Source: Sphingobacteriia bacterium 24-36-13 (GTDB lineage: Bacteria > Bacteroidota > Bacteroidia > Chitinophagales > Chitinophagaceae). From it: DNA of 64,000 bases. The position numbers and the translations under genes were made by a program. This document shows positions 45,384 to 54,040 of the stretch, piece after piece. The DNA is taken from positions 110,936-174,935 of the forward strand of contig NCHN01000002.1 of the NCBI GenBank assembly GCA_002281875.1, given 5' to 3'. Under the pieces are notes generated by a model, which saw only the letters and a list, made by a program, of their open reading frames with translations, had not been told where the DNA came from and did not search any database. Within the stretch, counting starts at the first letter, position 1. Each line of letters begins with the position of its first letter.

Positions 45384-46679
45384 ATGATTGCAACCATTCA
45401 TCCTATTAATATTCAAGGTGAAATACTTGCCAATGCAAGTAAAAGCTCTATGCAGAGAGCATGTGCTGCTGCATTACTGCATCAAGGAACAACTCATATT
45501 ATTAATCCTGGAAATAGTTTTGATGATTTGGCTGCTATTGAAATGATTCAAAAATTAGGAGCAGTTGTTGCAAAGAATACGAGTGAAAATATTACCATTG
45601 AAAGTAAAGGAGTATTGCCTTTTTCTAAAGAATTAAATTGTGGAGAAAGTGGATTAGGAATAAGAATGTTTACTCCTATTGCTGCTTTAAGTAATGCAAT
45701 ATTAACCATTAATGGAACTGGCAGTTTGTTAAAAAGACCGATGCATTTTTTTGATGAAATACTGCCACAAATCGGAATACAAATTAACTCTACAAATGGA
45801 TTTCTACCCATCACTATCCAAGGGCCATTAAAACCTGTAGACATTACAATTGATGGCTCATTGAGTTCACAGTTTCTGACTGGATTATTGATGGCTTATG
45901 GAGCTGCAAAAGCAGATGGGGTTACAATTACAGTTCGCGATTTAAAAAGTAGGCCATACATTGATCTTACTCTAAAAGTGATGGAAGCATTTGGAACAAT
46001 TGTTCGTAATAATGATTATGCCAGTTTTGAATTTCATACCGAAGATCAAAAAATTAAGAAAGAATCAATAGAATACCAAGTAGAAGGGGATTGGAGTGGA
46101 GCCGCTTTTTTATTAGTTGCTGGGGCAGTTGCTGGTAGCATAACTGTTAAAGGATTGGATGTGTTTTCAAAACAGGCAGACAAGGCAATCTTGCAAGCAT
46201 TATCTGATGCAGGAGCTGCACTTTCTGTTGAAGAACATCAAATAGAAGTTAAGTCATTGCCTTTGAAAGCTTTTCATTTTAATGCAACGGATTGTCCAGA
46301 TTTGTTTCCTCCACTGGTAGCACTGGCATCCTTTTGCGAAGGCACTACCGTGATAGAAGGGGTGAATAGGCTTGAACACAAAGAGAGTAATCGGGGGATT
46401 AGTTTACAAAAAGAATTTGGTAAATTGGGTGTTGAAATAAAGTTGCAAGACAACTTGATGTTGATTAATGGGCTTAGAAATGGATTACAGTTAAGTGCAG
46501 TACAATCGGGAACTGTTCATTCTCATCACGATCATAGAATTGCGATGGCTTCAGCCATCGCGGCTTTAAATGCGAATGGGCCAGTTACTATTGAAGATGC
46601 GGAGGCAATTAATAAATCTTATCCAGCATTTTATAGTCACTTGAAGCAATTGGGAGTTCGTGTAATAACTGAAATATAA
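45384..46679 (+). CDS. aroA: 3-phosphoshikimate 1-carboxyvinyltransferase (EPSP synthase)
   Basis: The 431-residue protein has the two-domain inside-out barrel of EPSP synthase: ANASKSSMQRACAAALL (about 12-28, the substrate lysine and serine), SLSSQFLTGLLMAYG (about 158) and DHRIAMASAIAAL (about 385). The usual N-terminal LPGSKS segment reads ANASKS and the glycine-rich LGNAGT-type loop reads CGESGLGIRM, both atypical of classical enzymes but seen in Bacteroidota homologues as I recall. It joins shikimate-3-phosphate and phosphoenolpyruvate. aroC follows after 25 nt. Confidence 0.92.
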   Translation: MIATIHPINIQGEILANASKSSMQRACAAALLHQGTTHIINPGNSFDDLAAIEMIQKLGAVVAKNTSENITIESKGVLPFSKELNCGESGLGIRMFTPIAALSNAILTINGTGSLLKRPMHFFDEILPQIGIQINSTNGFLPITIQGPLKPVDITIDGSLSSQFLTGLLMAYGAAKADGVTITVRDLKSRPYIDLTLKVMEAFGTIVRNNDYASFEFHTEDQKIKKESIEYQVEGDWSGAAFLLVAGAVAGSITVKGLDVFSKQADKAILQALSDAGAALSVEEHQIEVKSLPLKAFHFNATDCPDLFPPLVALASFCEGTTVIEGVNRLEHKESNRGISLQKEFGKLGVEIKLQDNLMLINGLRNGLQLSAVQSGTVHSHHDHRIAMASAIAALNANGPVTIEDAEAINKSYPAFYSHLKQLGVRVITEI

Positions 46680-46704
46680 AAACGTTTAAATATAAAACAG
46701 TAAG

Positions 46705-47703
46705 GTGAACGCATTTGGAAAGTTATTTAGTGTGCAAATTTTTGGAGAGTCTCATGGAGAATCCGTTGGATTAGTCATTGATGGATGTCCTGCTGGTCTT
46801 CCTTTATCTGTTGAAGATTTTATTCTTGATACCGAGAGAAGAAAGGGCGGAGTACAAAAAGGAACAACTCCTCGAAAAGAAGATGATTTGCCCATTTTTA
46901 AAAGTGGATTATTCAATGGAAAAACAACTGGTGCTCCCTTAACTATTTTATTTGAAAACAACAATACAAGAAGCCAGGATTACGATAAACATCGGTCTAT
47001 CCCAAGACCAGGCCATGCAGATTTTACAGCACATCTGAAATATGGAGGGTTTGAAGATTTTAGAGGCGGTGGACATTTTAGTGGTCGATTAACCGTATGC
47101 TTGGTTGCTGCAGGAGTGGTTGCCAAAAAGTTATTAGTTCAGCATAAGATACAGATTCAATCCCAAATAAGCGAAATTGGCGGAGAACTTGATATTGAGA
47201 AAGGATTGCAAAAAGCGATTGATGCAAAAGACAGTGTGGGCGGGATTGTGGCTTGCACAGCATCGGGCTTGCCGATTGGTTTAGGGGAACATTTTTTTGA
47301 TTCCGTTGAATCTCTCATTAGCCATGCTGTATTTGCTATACCTGCTGTTAAAGGAATTGAATTTGGAGCAGGATTTGCAGCTGCCCAAATGTATGGGTCT
47401 GAGCACAATGATGCCATTGAAAACATGTCGGGCCAAACTAAAACCAATCATGCAGGTGGAATAGTTGGCGGTATAACTAATGGAAATGATTTGTATTTTA
47501 GGGTTGCCATCAAGCCTACTTCTTCAACACCTAAAGAGCAGATTTCATTGAATTGGGAAACTAAACAGCAAGAACAATTTTCAATAAAAGGAAGGCATGA
47601 TTTGTGTATTGCATTAAGGGTTCCTGTAATTTTAGAAGCAGTAACAGCTATGGTCATTACAGATTTAATGTTACAAGAACAGAAATTAAAAAGAATTATA
47701 TAA
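46705..47703 (+). CDS. aroC: Chorismate synthase
   Basis: A GTG start (MNAFGKLFSVQIFGESHG) gives 332 residues. The family signatures are FGESHGESVGLVIDGCPAG (13-31, catalytic His17), RPGHADFTAHLKYGGFEDFRGGG (in two parts, about 99-121) and GIVGGITNGNDLYFRVA (about 254). It removes phosphate from EPSP with reduced FMN to give chorismate, the branch compound for Phe, Tyr and Trp. Genes for 3-dehydroquinase, shikimate dehydrogenase and shikimate kinase are not in the window. The next gene starts 1 nt after the stop. Confidence 0.94.
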   Translation: MNAFGKLFSVQIFGESHGESVGLVIDGCPAGLPLSVEDFILDTERRKGGVQKGTTPRKEDDLPIFKSGLFNGKTTGAPLTILFENNNTRSQDYDKHRSIPRPGHADFTAHLKYGGFEDFRGGGHFSGRLTVCLVAAGVVAKKLLVQHKIQIQSQISEIGGELDIEKGLQKAIDAKDSVGGIVACTASGLPIGLGEHFFDSVESLISHAVFAIPAVKGIEFGAGFAAAQMYGSEHNDAIENMSGQTKTNHAGGIVGGITNGNDLYFRVAIKPTSSTPKEQISLNWETKQQEQFSIKGRHDLCIALRVPVILEAVTAMVITDLMLQEQKLKRII

Positions 47704-47704
47704 A

Positions 47705-48010
47705 ATGAACGGAGAATTTATATATCATATTACTACGCAAGAAAAATGGGATTTGGCTTTAAAGCAAGGATTTTATGAGGCAGATACTTTGGCTAAAGAA
47801 GGGTTTATGCACTGCAGTACAGAAGATCAGGTTGCAGGTGTATTAGAAAGATATTATCATGGAATGAAAGGTTTAGTAAAGCTGACTATTCAGAAAGAAA
47901 AAGTAGAACGTCCACTTGTTTTTGAATTAGCCGGAAGCATTAATGAAGTTTTCCCTCATATTCATGGAACCCTAAATTTGGACGCAGTAGTTGAAGTAAC
48001 TGCTATTTAA
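47705..48010 (+). CDS. DUF952 family protein
   Basis: A 101-residue protein of the DUF952 type, which belongs to the ADP-ribosyltransferase-like fold: IYHITTQEKWDLALKQGFYEA at the N-terminus (in two parts), GFMHCSTEDQVAGVLERYY (about 36-54) and FPHIHGTLNLDAV at the end. The biochemical role is unknown. It begins 1 nt after aroC and so is the last gene of the aromatic run, apparently a passenger. No terminator hairpin was found after it; the 168 bases to the next gene show no clear promoter or structure. Confidence 0.85.
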   Translation: MNGEFIYHITTQEKWDLALKQGFYEADTLAKEGFMHCSTEDQVAGVLERYYHGMKGLVKLTIQKEKVERPLVFELAGSINEVFPHIHGTLNLDAVVEVTAI

Positions 48011-48178
48011 TCATTCTTAAGTCATTGAAAATCAGCCTGTATTTAGTATACATGGTTTATTTATATTATTTGAACTGATCTTCGGCATACAATTTGGCTA
48101 TTGTGGCAAAGAGTGCGAGGTTCATTTGGTGATTTTTAGTACCTTATATGCGCACTATTGTTCATTTAAAGCAATTGA

Positions 48179-48661
48179 ATGCAGTATAAAACAATTCTTA
48201 TCTTTTTTCTACTGATTGTTGGGAAAGCCCAAGGGCAAACTCAATCAGATTCTGTGCTATTTAATCCTGGTATGCCTGATAGCTTGTTGTGGTCTGCAGA
48301 TAGTGCGTTAAAAGCCGATGCCAATTTGGTTTTTACTGGGAAAGTGGTACTGGGCACAGCCAGTTATTATAGTGGTCGTTTTGAAGGTATTAAAACAGCT
48401 TCTGGTGAAAAATTTAGTAATAAAGCCTATACAGGGGCAAGTAATAGCCTCAAATTAGGAACATGGGTAAAAGTTACCAATATTAGAAATGGGAAATGGG
48501 TAGTAGTTAAGATTAATGATAGAATGCATCCTCGAATGAAGAAAAAGGGCAGAGTGATTGATTTAACTAGAGCAGCCGCTCAAAAATTACAATTTTTGAA
48601 TAAGGGTCTGGCAAAAGTGAAACTAGAAGTGGTTGAAGTGCCGGGTGGGAAAAATAATTAA
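48179..48661 (+). CDS. RlpA-like double-psi beta-barrel protein
   Basis: The 160-residue protein has a signal peptide (MQYKTILIFFLLIVGKAQG) and one RlpA-type domain: GTASYYSGRFEGIKTASGEKF (in part, about 59-79), LKLGTWVKVTN and VVKINDRMHPRMKKKGRVIDL (about 118-138, catalytic Asp region). RlpA proteins cut or bind denuded glycan strands; many have lytic transglycosylase activity and a SPOR domain, which is absent here. The absence of a lipobox suggests a soluble periplasmic protein. Confidence 0.88.
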   Translation: MQYKTILIFFLLIVGKAQGQTQSDSVLFNPGMPDSLLWSADSALKADANLVFTGKVVLGTASYYSGRFEGIKTASGEKFSNKAYTGASNSLKLGTWVKVTNIRNGKWVVVKINDRMHPRMKKKGRVIDLTRAAAQKLQFLNKGLAKVKLEVVEVPGGKNN

Positions 48662-48703
48662 AAGATAAAGTTATCATAATTTTAGAAAACCAATTTCTAC
48701 TTG

Positions 48704-48711
48704 TATTTTTG
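48704..48711 (+). promoter_or_regulatory. TATTTTTG -7 box of the ompA-like gene
   Basis: TATTTTTG lies 24 bases before the ATG; transcription would start about 48718, giving an AT-rich leader of about 18 bases. The -33 region has no clear TTG. Confidence 0.55.
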
Positions 48712-48735
48712 CCATAAATTAACAAAAACCTGTTT

Positions 48736-50085
48736 ATGAAGAAATTTCTGTTTTCTTTAATCGTTGTTGGTTTGGCAACGGCTTCTTTTGCACAAACACC
48801 TACCAGCTATAAGAAAAGAGCCAGTTTAGGAATTGCATTTTTCTTAAATGATATGTATACTGCGGAAAAAATCGGCAGAACTTCTCTTTCTCGTGTTCTT
48901 CAGAGTGGTGCTTTTACTCCTTTGAAGGAAATGAGTCCTGGTTTAAGCTTACAATATTTTGAAGGTATTTCTGAGCATGTAGACTTTATGGCTACTTTAT
49001 CTGGAACTTATACCAAATATCCTTTTTATAGAAAGTCTGGCGTTGCACCTTCTGTAAGAAGTCTTTTCTTGTTGGAAGCAGACGCTAATGTGAATGTTAA
49101 GTTGCTTACAGACAAATATGTTGTTGTTCCTTATGTAACATTTGGTGTTGGCGCTTCAATGTATAATGGAACCTATTTTGCTGCTCAAGGAAATACTGGT
49201 TTAGGATTACAATTTAATATTGGTGGAGAAACTTTCATCAATACTCAAATGTTGTATCGTCCTGCTATTTCTGGATTAGCAGTAAATCACACTGCATACT
49301 CTATAGGCATTGCTTCTCCATTGAAAGACAAGCCAGCTCCTGTAATGGTTACTCCTCCTCCAGCTCCTGTGGTTGCACCAGCTCCAGTTGATACCGACAA
49401 AGATGGTATTAATGACAAAGATGATAAGTGTCCTACAGTTGCAGGTATTGCCAAGTACAATGGCTGTCCTATTCCAGATACCGATAAAGATGGCATCAAC
49501 GATGAGAACGATAAGTGTCCTACCATTAAAGGAATTGCTAAATACAATGGATGTCCTATTCCTGATACCGATAAAGACGGTGTGAATGATGAAGAAGACA
49601 AGTGTCCATCAGTTCCAGGTTTAGCTCGTTACCAAGGATGTCCTATTCCTGATACCGATGGTGATGGAGTAAATGATGAAGAAGATAAATGTCCTTCAAT
49701 TAAAGGAGCTCGCGAAAACAATGGTTGTCCTGAATTAAAAGCAGCTTACAATTTTGACAATAAGAAAGTACAGTTTGTTTCTGGTTCTGCAGTATTGACC
49801 AAAGTGTCTAAAGTTGAGTTAAACAAAGTGGTAAAAGCGTTAAATGAGAATCCAACTTTGAAGCTTTTCGTAGAAGGACATACTGATGCTTCAGGAAATG
49901 ATAAAATCAATAATCCATTGTCATTGAAGCGTGCTAATGCAGTTAAAGATTACTTAGTAGCTCAAAAAATTGATGCTGCAAGACTTACTGCTGAAGGCTT
50001 CGGAAGCACTCAACCAATTGCAGACAATAAGACTGCAAAAGGTAAGGCACTAAATAGAAGAGTAGACTTTAAAGTTCAAGAGTAA
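48736..50085 (+). CDS. OmpA family protein with four thrombospondin-3 repeats
   Basis: The 449 residues comprise a signal peptide (ends SFAQT), an N-terminal beta-barrel (about 22-190), a Pro/Ala linker, four calcium-binding thrombospondin type 3 repeats (DTDKDGINDKDDKCP and variants, about 218-330) and a C-terminal OmpA domain (KLFVEGHTDASGNDKIN about 378, GFGSTQPIADNKTAKGKALNRR in part) that grips peptidoglycan. It links outer membrane and cell wall; such proteins are abundant in Bacteroidota. The repeats are close to identical at DNA level and could recombine. It is a single-gene unit with a terminator. Confidence 0.92.
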   Translation: MKKFLFSLIVVGLATASFAQTPTSYKKRASLGIAFFLNDMYTAEKIGRTSLSRVLQSGAFTPLKEMSPGLSLQYFEGISEHVDFMATLSGTYTKYPFYRKSGVAPSVRSLFLLEADANVNVKLLTDKYVVVPYVTFGVGASMYNGTYFAAQGNTGLGLQFNIGGETFINTQMLYRPAISGLAVNHTAYSIGIASPLKDKPAPVMVTPPPAPVVAPAPVDTDKDGINDKDDKCPTVAGIAKYNGCPIPDTDKDGINDENDKCPTIKGIAKYNGCPIPDTDKDGVNDEEDKCPSVPGLARYQGCPIPDTDGDGVNDEEDKCPSIKGARENNGCPELKAAYNFDNKKVQFVSGSAVLTKVSKVELNKVVKALNENPTLKLFVEGHTDASGNDKINNPLSLKRANAVKDYLVAQKIDAARLTAEGFGSTQPIADNKTAKGKALNRRVDFKVQE

Positions 50086-50105
50086 TTAGTGAACTACTAA
50101 TATTG

Positions 50106-50137
50106 AAAAAGCCCTGAGTTTACTCAGGGCTTTTTTT
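50106..50137 (+). terminator. Strong terminator after the ompA-like gene
   Basis: AAAAAGCCCTGAG pairs perfectly with CTCAGGGCTTTTT around a TTTA loop, followed by more T. Confidence 0.93.
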
Positions 50138-50236
50138 ATGCTTGTCTCGTTCTGAAAAAAGTTAACTACCAGATCAATAAATATGGATGGATTAAAGATT
50201 AATATTAGAAGCTCTAAGCCTCAGAAAAAATTTAAT

Positions 50237-50866
50237 TTAATGAATTCGATCCCCTCTTAATTCAAGATGTTTCATGATTTCAATTTCGTGCGCAAGCCAT
50301 TCCTTCCACCTAGCTCTAACTTTTGTTTTAGGAATATATAATTCTGCAAGGGTTATAAACAACGTATAGTGACCTGCTTCGCTTTCCATAAATTTTCGAT
50401 AGAATTTTCTAAGATAAGGGTCATCCAAACCTTCACTTAATCGTTTGAAACGTTCGCAGCTTCTTGCTTCAATTAATGCCATCGTGAGTAATTGATCTAA
50501 AAGTCGGTCTTCTATATGGCCACCCTTGTGTTGAAAAATCAATAACTGATTTACGTATTCATCTTTTCGTTGTTTTCCTAAAGCAAGCCCTCTTTTATTT
50601 AGTTCTGCCAGTACTGCTCTGAAATGTCCCCATTCTTCTGTAACAATAGGGGATAAGGCTTCTACCAATTCTTTTCTATCAGAATATCTTTGAATATAAG
50701 AAATACAGGTTAAAGCTGCTTTCTGCTCGCAATAAGCATGGTCAGTTAATATTGCTTCTAATGAAATGCTTGCTAGATCTACCCATCTTGGGTCTGTGGG
50801 TAATTGTAAGCCAAGGATATTCTTGGTATGCGTAGATAAGTTTTCGGTCATATAATGTTGGGTCAT
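50237..50866 (-). CDS. miaE: tRNA-(ms2io6A)-hydroxylase-like ferritin-fold protein
   Basis: The 209-residue protein has the di-iron ligands of MiaE in a four-helix bundle: AYCEQKAALTC, ILTDHAY, VTEEWGHFRAVLAELNKRG (about 78-96), IEARSCERFKRL (about 134) and SEAGHYTLFITLAELY (about 162). MiaE hydroxylates the isopentenyl group of ms2i6A37 in tRNA with O2. Its ATG overlaps the stop of the ATP-grasp-like gene (ATGA), so the two are translationally coupled. Last gene of a six-gene leftward operon. An alternative ATG 15 nt further in is less likely because of the overlap. Confidence 0.85.
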   Translation of the reverse strand: MTQHYMTENLSTHTKNILGLQLPTDPRWVDLASISLEAILTDHAYCEQKAALTCISYIQRYSDRKELVEALSPIVTEEWGHFRAVLAELNKRGLALGKQRKDEYVNQLLIFQHKGGHIEDRLLDQLLTMALIEARSCERFKRLSEGLDDPYLRKFYRKFMESEAGHYTLFITLAELYIPKTKVRARWKEWLAHEIEIMKHLELRGDRIH

Positions 50867-52059
50867 TTTTCAAAATAAGCAAGACTTCCTCCAACCCAGT
50901 CTTTATCTTGGTTGTATCTAACACCAATCATTTTTCCTTTGCTGAGGCGGGCTAAGTTATTGGTTGCAATAGGCCTTGCATTACCCTCTTTCCAAAAGTA
51001 AAATATTCTTAGCTCTGCTTTAGCAGGCTCGTTTGGGGTATTTATAACAGCAGCGTATTTAACCTTTTTTTGAAGGATCCAATTTTCTGGATCATTTACT
51101 GATTGAATATCTTCTGGTGTTACATCAATGACTACACCTTGCCCTGCAAAAGAGAACAGTGGTTTTAATACATAGTTTTCCAAGTCTTTTGGAACTTGTT
51201 TTAATTCATTCAAAAACCATGTAGTGGGAACATATGGATGATGAATAAATGGCAAAGTATATTTACTAATTCTGTAGAACCAATTGGGATGAGGAACCCA
51301 TTCAACATTTAATTCTTCAAAAAGTATCTTTCCTTTTTCTTGAATTTCTTTTTTCTGTTGTTGTAAATCATCAAATATAATCCTGTTATAAATGCGCTTA
51401 ATCTGTATTTTCTTATTGTCTTTAAAATAAAATAGGTCTGCTCCTTCTTTTATTAATTCGGTTAAACATACCACGGAAATACCTGTATATTCTGATGTAA
51501 AATAAAAGTCGATTTTTGTTTTTTGTTCATGCGGAAATAATTCTAATAAGATCACTTCTTCAGGTGAATAGTTGCTTACAATTATTTCATTGAGTAAGTT
51601 CGTATAGGTTTCTGTTGTAAATCCATTTAAATAACAACTATAGTTGTCTGGTATATTGAATTGCTTTCTACATATTAAGTCCTGCCAAATTTGATATCCA
51701 AATAATGTAGGGAATCCCTGCATTTCAATTAATTGTGGTTCTAATTCGCCTTGATCATTTTCACAGATTCCAAAGTCAAAAGCAATAAAATGGGTATGTT
51801 TATTTTGATTGGGAACCTGAACATTCAAGGGAATTGCATTGTTCGTTAATTCCGTGAAGTTGGGTTGAACAATAAAATCTACTATTGATTCACATGCAGA
51901 TAGTATTTTCTCTTTAAAAATTCGATCAATAAATACAGGTGTTTCGGCAACCCTAAATTCGATTGCTCCTTTAAACTTTTCATTTAACAAGGCAAGGTAT
52001 TGTTGATACCCAGCTACTGTAAAAGACTCGTTGAATTTTTTTCTGATTGCAGCAACCAT
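50863..52059 (-). CDS. Predicted ATP-grasp-like ligase, hypothetical
   Basis: The 398-residue protein has no family name that I recognise. Its C-terminal third looks like an ATP-grasp nucleotide site: YVLKPLFSFAGQGVVIDV (about 293-310, lysine and glycine-rich loop), NWILQKKVKYA (about 326) and AELRIFYFWKEG followed by NNLARLSKG, where an acidic and asparagine pair could bind magnesium. The N-terminal half has a HFIAFDFGICENDQGELEPQLIEMQGFP block (in two parts). ATP-grasp enzymes join a carboxylate to an amine or thiol. It lies 16 nt after a glutamine-amidotransferase gene and overlaps miaE, so a glutamine-dependent or peptide-like ligation is a fair inference only. Confidence 0.6.
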   Translation of the reverse strand: MVAAIRKKFNESFTVAGYQQYLALLNEKFKGAIEFRVAETPVFIDRIFKEKILSACESIVDFIVQPNFTELTNNAIPLNVQVPNQNKHTHFIAFDFGICENDQGELEPQLIEMQGFPTLFGYQIWQDLICRKQFNIPDNYSCYLNGFTTETYTNLLNEIIVSNYSPEEVILLELFPHEQKTKIDFYFTSEYTGISVVCLTELIKEGADLFYFKDNKKIQIKRIYNRIIFDDLQQQKKEIQEKGKILFEELNVEWVPHPNWFYRISKYTLPFIHHPYVPTTWFLNELKQVPKDLENYVLKPLFSFAGQGVVIDVTPEDIQSVNDPENWILQKKVKYAAVINTPNEPAKAELRIFYFWKEGNARPIATNNLARLSKGKMIGVRYNQDKDWVGGSLAYFEK

Positions 52060-52075
52060 AAAATATCATTTTGGG

Positions 52076-52915
52076 CTATAGTGAAACCAATTCTTTGGTG
52101 GCTTCATTTAGGAAGTTAGGAAGAATATGGTTGTAGGTCCACATGATTTTTCCGGGATCCATTAATTGTTCTACCATACTTTCCCATTTAGCTAATCCAT
52201 GGGCTTCAATAACTACATTTTTTTTGTCTTCTCTCTGCAAATACATAGCCATTCCAATGGCATCTGCTTCAGGATGAAACTGTGTACCCATAAAATACTC
52301 ATTAAAACGAACAGCCATTATAGCCCTTTCAAAAGGGACATGTGGCCTGTTTTTTTCAATTGCTAAAATGGCTCCTCCTAATGCCCTGATTTTTTCATGA
52401 TTGGGCTCAATCACTTGATAATCTCTACTGTCTACACAATAGAAAGGATCATTTAATCCATTAAATATTAATTCATGGTGGCCATCTTCCATCATATGTA
52501 CAGGGAAAACACCAAAGGAAGTAGATTTTCGTTTGCACACATTGCCAATTTCATAATGTCTGCAGAGTAATTGAAAACTATGGCATATAAAGAAAGCCTG
52601 TTTTTTAGGAAAACAAGTTGAACTATTGTTCCATTGCTCTAGTTTTTTTAACCAATTAAAATAAGCTGCTTCCCATTCTGTATCAACCGTATCCAAAGGA
52701 GATCCAGGCCCGCCGCTTGAAATGTATAAATCATAATCAAGAGAAGGGACAGACAAATGTTGACGAACATTAAATTCATCCAATTGAATAGGGGTATTAT
52801 TTTTTATGCTCCATTCGGCAAGTATGGCTCTTATACAACGCATTCCTTCATTAGCCTGACCTTCATATAGATCAAGTATGGCTACTTTGTAGGTTGTTTG
52901 GCTGGGTATTACCAT
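52076..52915 (-). CDS. Class I glutamine amidotransferase-like protein
   Basis: The 279-residue protein has a class I GATase core: GGPGSPLDT (about 68-76), the nucleophile in FFICHSFQLLCRH (Cys111) and the His/Glu pair of GTQFHPEADAIG (His214, Glu216). The nucleophile elbow has I-C-H-S where GMP synthase and carbamoyl-phosphate synthase have G-x-C-x-G, so it is divergent. The C-terminal 60 residues after the triad are extra. GATases release ammonia from glutamine for a partner synthetase; the ATP-grasp-like protein 16 nt downstream is the natural candidate. It begins 2 nt after the M42 peptidase stop. Confidence 0.82.
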   Translation of the reverse strand: MVIPSQTTYKVAILDLYEGQANEGMRCIRAILAEWSIKNNTPIQLDEFNVRQHLSVPSLDYDLYISSGGPGSPLDTVDTEWEAAYFNWLKKLEQWNNSSTCFPKKQAFFICHSFQLLCRHYEIGNVCKRKSTSFGVFPVHMMEDGHHELIFNGLNDPFYCVDSRDYQVIEPNHEKIRALGGAILAIEKNRPHVPFERAIMAVRFNEYFMGTQFHPEADAIGMAMYLQREDKKNVVIEAHGLAKWESMVEQLMDPGKIMWTYNHILPNFLNEATKELVSL

Positions 52916-52917
52916 GC

Positions 52918-54030
52918 TTATAAATAGCTAAGATTGGTCTTAGGCGTTAATGTTAATAAGGTTTCGTACATTAATTTGATGGTGTCTTCTATATCTTTTT
53001 TATGCAACATTTCTACCGTTGTATGCATATATCTTAAAGGGATAGAAATTAAAACGGAAGGACATCCATCGTTGGCATATGCAAAACTGTCTGTATCTGT
53101 TCCAGTGCTTCTGCTTAATGTGCGCATTTGAACTGGAATTTTGTTCTTCTCTGCAACTGTTTCTACCACTGCAAGTAATTTATTATGTATTGCAGGAGCA
53201 AAAGCAAGTGAAGGCCCCTTGCCACATTGAATATCCCCTTCAATAATCTTGCTAATCATTGGTGTACTGGTATCGTGTGTTACATCGGTAATGATGGCAA
53301 TATTGGGTTTGATTCTACGTGCAATCATTTCGGCTCCTCTTAATCCAATTTCTTCTTGCACTGCATTTACCACATAAAGTCCAAAAGGTAATTGCTTTTT
53401 ATTCTCTTTGAGTAGCCTAGCTACTTCAGCAATCATAAATCCCCCAACTCTATTGTCAAATGCACGACCAATGATAAAGTCGTAAGCCAATTCGTCGTAT
53501 CCTTCTTCATAGGTAACAACAGAGCCAATTCGAATGCCCAAGGCTTCTACTTCTTTTTTATTTCTTGCTCCACAATCCAAGCAAAGGTTTTCTATTTTAG
53601 GAGATGGTTCCTTTTGTTCAGGGTTACTTAAACGGGTATGAATTGCAGGCCAACCAAATACTGCTTTTACTGGTCCTTTTTTTCCGTGAATCAGCACTCG
53701 CTTTGCGGGGGCAATTTGGTGGTCTACGCCACCATTTCTTTTAAGATAGATAAGCCCTTGATCATTAATATAGTTAACAAACCAGCTAATTTCATCACAA
53801 TGAGCTTCAATTACAACTTTAAAAGGGGCGGTTGGGTTTACCACACCTACTGCAGTGCCATAAGGATCGGTAAATATAGTATCCACATAGGGCTTTATAT
53901 ATTCCATCCATAATTTTTGACCACCACTTTCAAATCCCACAGGGGATGGAGTATTGATATACGATTTTAAAAAATTCATAGACTTTTCGGTAATTACCGA
54001 CTTAGTCTTGCTTGTTTTTGCTTTGGCCAT
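52918..54030 (-). CDS. M42 family metallo-aminopeptidase
   Basis: The 370-residue protein shows the M42 (glutamyl aminopeptidase/TET) metal-site segments in order: VIEAHCDEISWFVNYI (about 69), GRAFDNRVGGFMIAE (about 188), AVQEEIGLRGAEM (about 219, catalytic Glu), DVTHDTSTP (about 243) and STGTDTDSFAYANDG (about 312), followed by PLRYMHTTVEML. These enzymes form large cages that cut residues from peptides in the cytoplasm. The N-terminal lysine- and threonine-rich extension of about 15 residues is extra. It starts 10 nt downstream of the UbiA-like gene. Confidence 0.92.
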   Translation of the reverse strand: MAKAKTSKTKSVITEKSMNFLKSYINTPSPVGFESGGQKLWMEYIKPYVDTIFTDPYGTAVGVVNPTAPFKVVIEAHCDEISWFVNYINDQGLIYLKRNGGVDHQIAPAKRVLIHGKKGPVKAVFGWPAIHTRLSNPEQKEPSPKIENLCLDCGARNKKEVEALGIRIGSVVTYEEGYDELAYDFIIGRAFDNRVGGFMIAEVARLLKENKKQLPFGLYVVNAVQEEIGLRGAEMIARRIKPNIAIITDVTHDTSTPMISKIIEGDIQCGKGPSLAFAPAIHNKLLAVVETVAEKNKIPVQMRTLSRSTGTDTDSFAYANDGCPSVLISIPLRYMHTTVEMLHKKDIEDTIKLMYETLLTLTPKTNLSYL

Positions 54031-54040
54031 TGTTAAAATT

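Noticed and set aside
49390-49720. Regularly spaced repeats resembling a CRISPR array
   Set aside because: The repeats code for thrombospondin type 3 calcium-binding units in frame with the OmpA gene.
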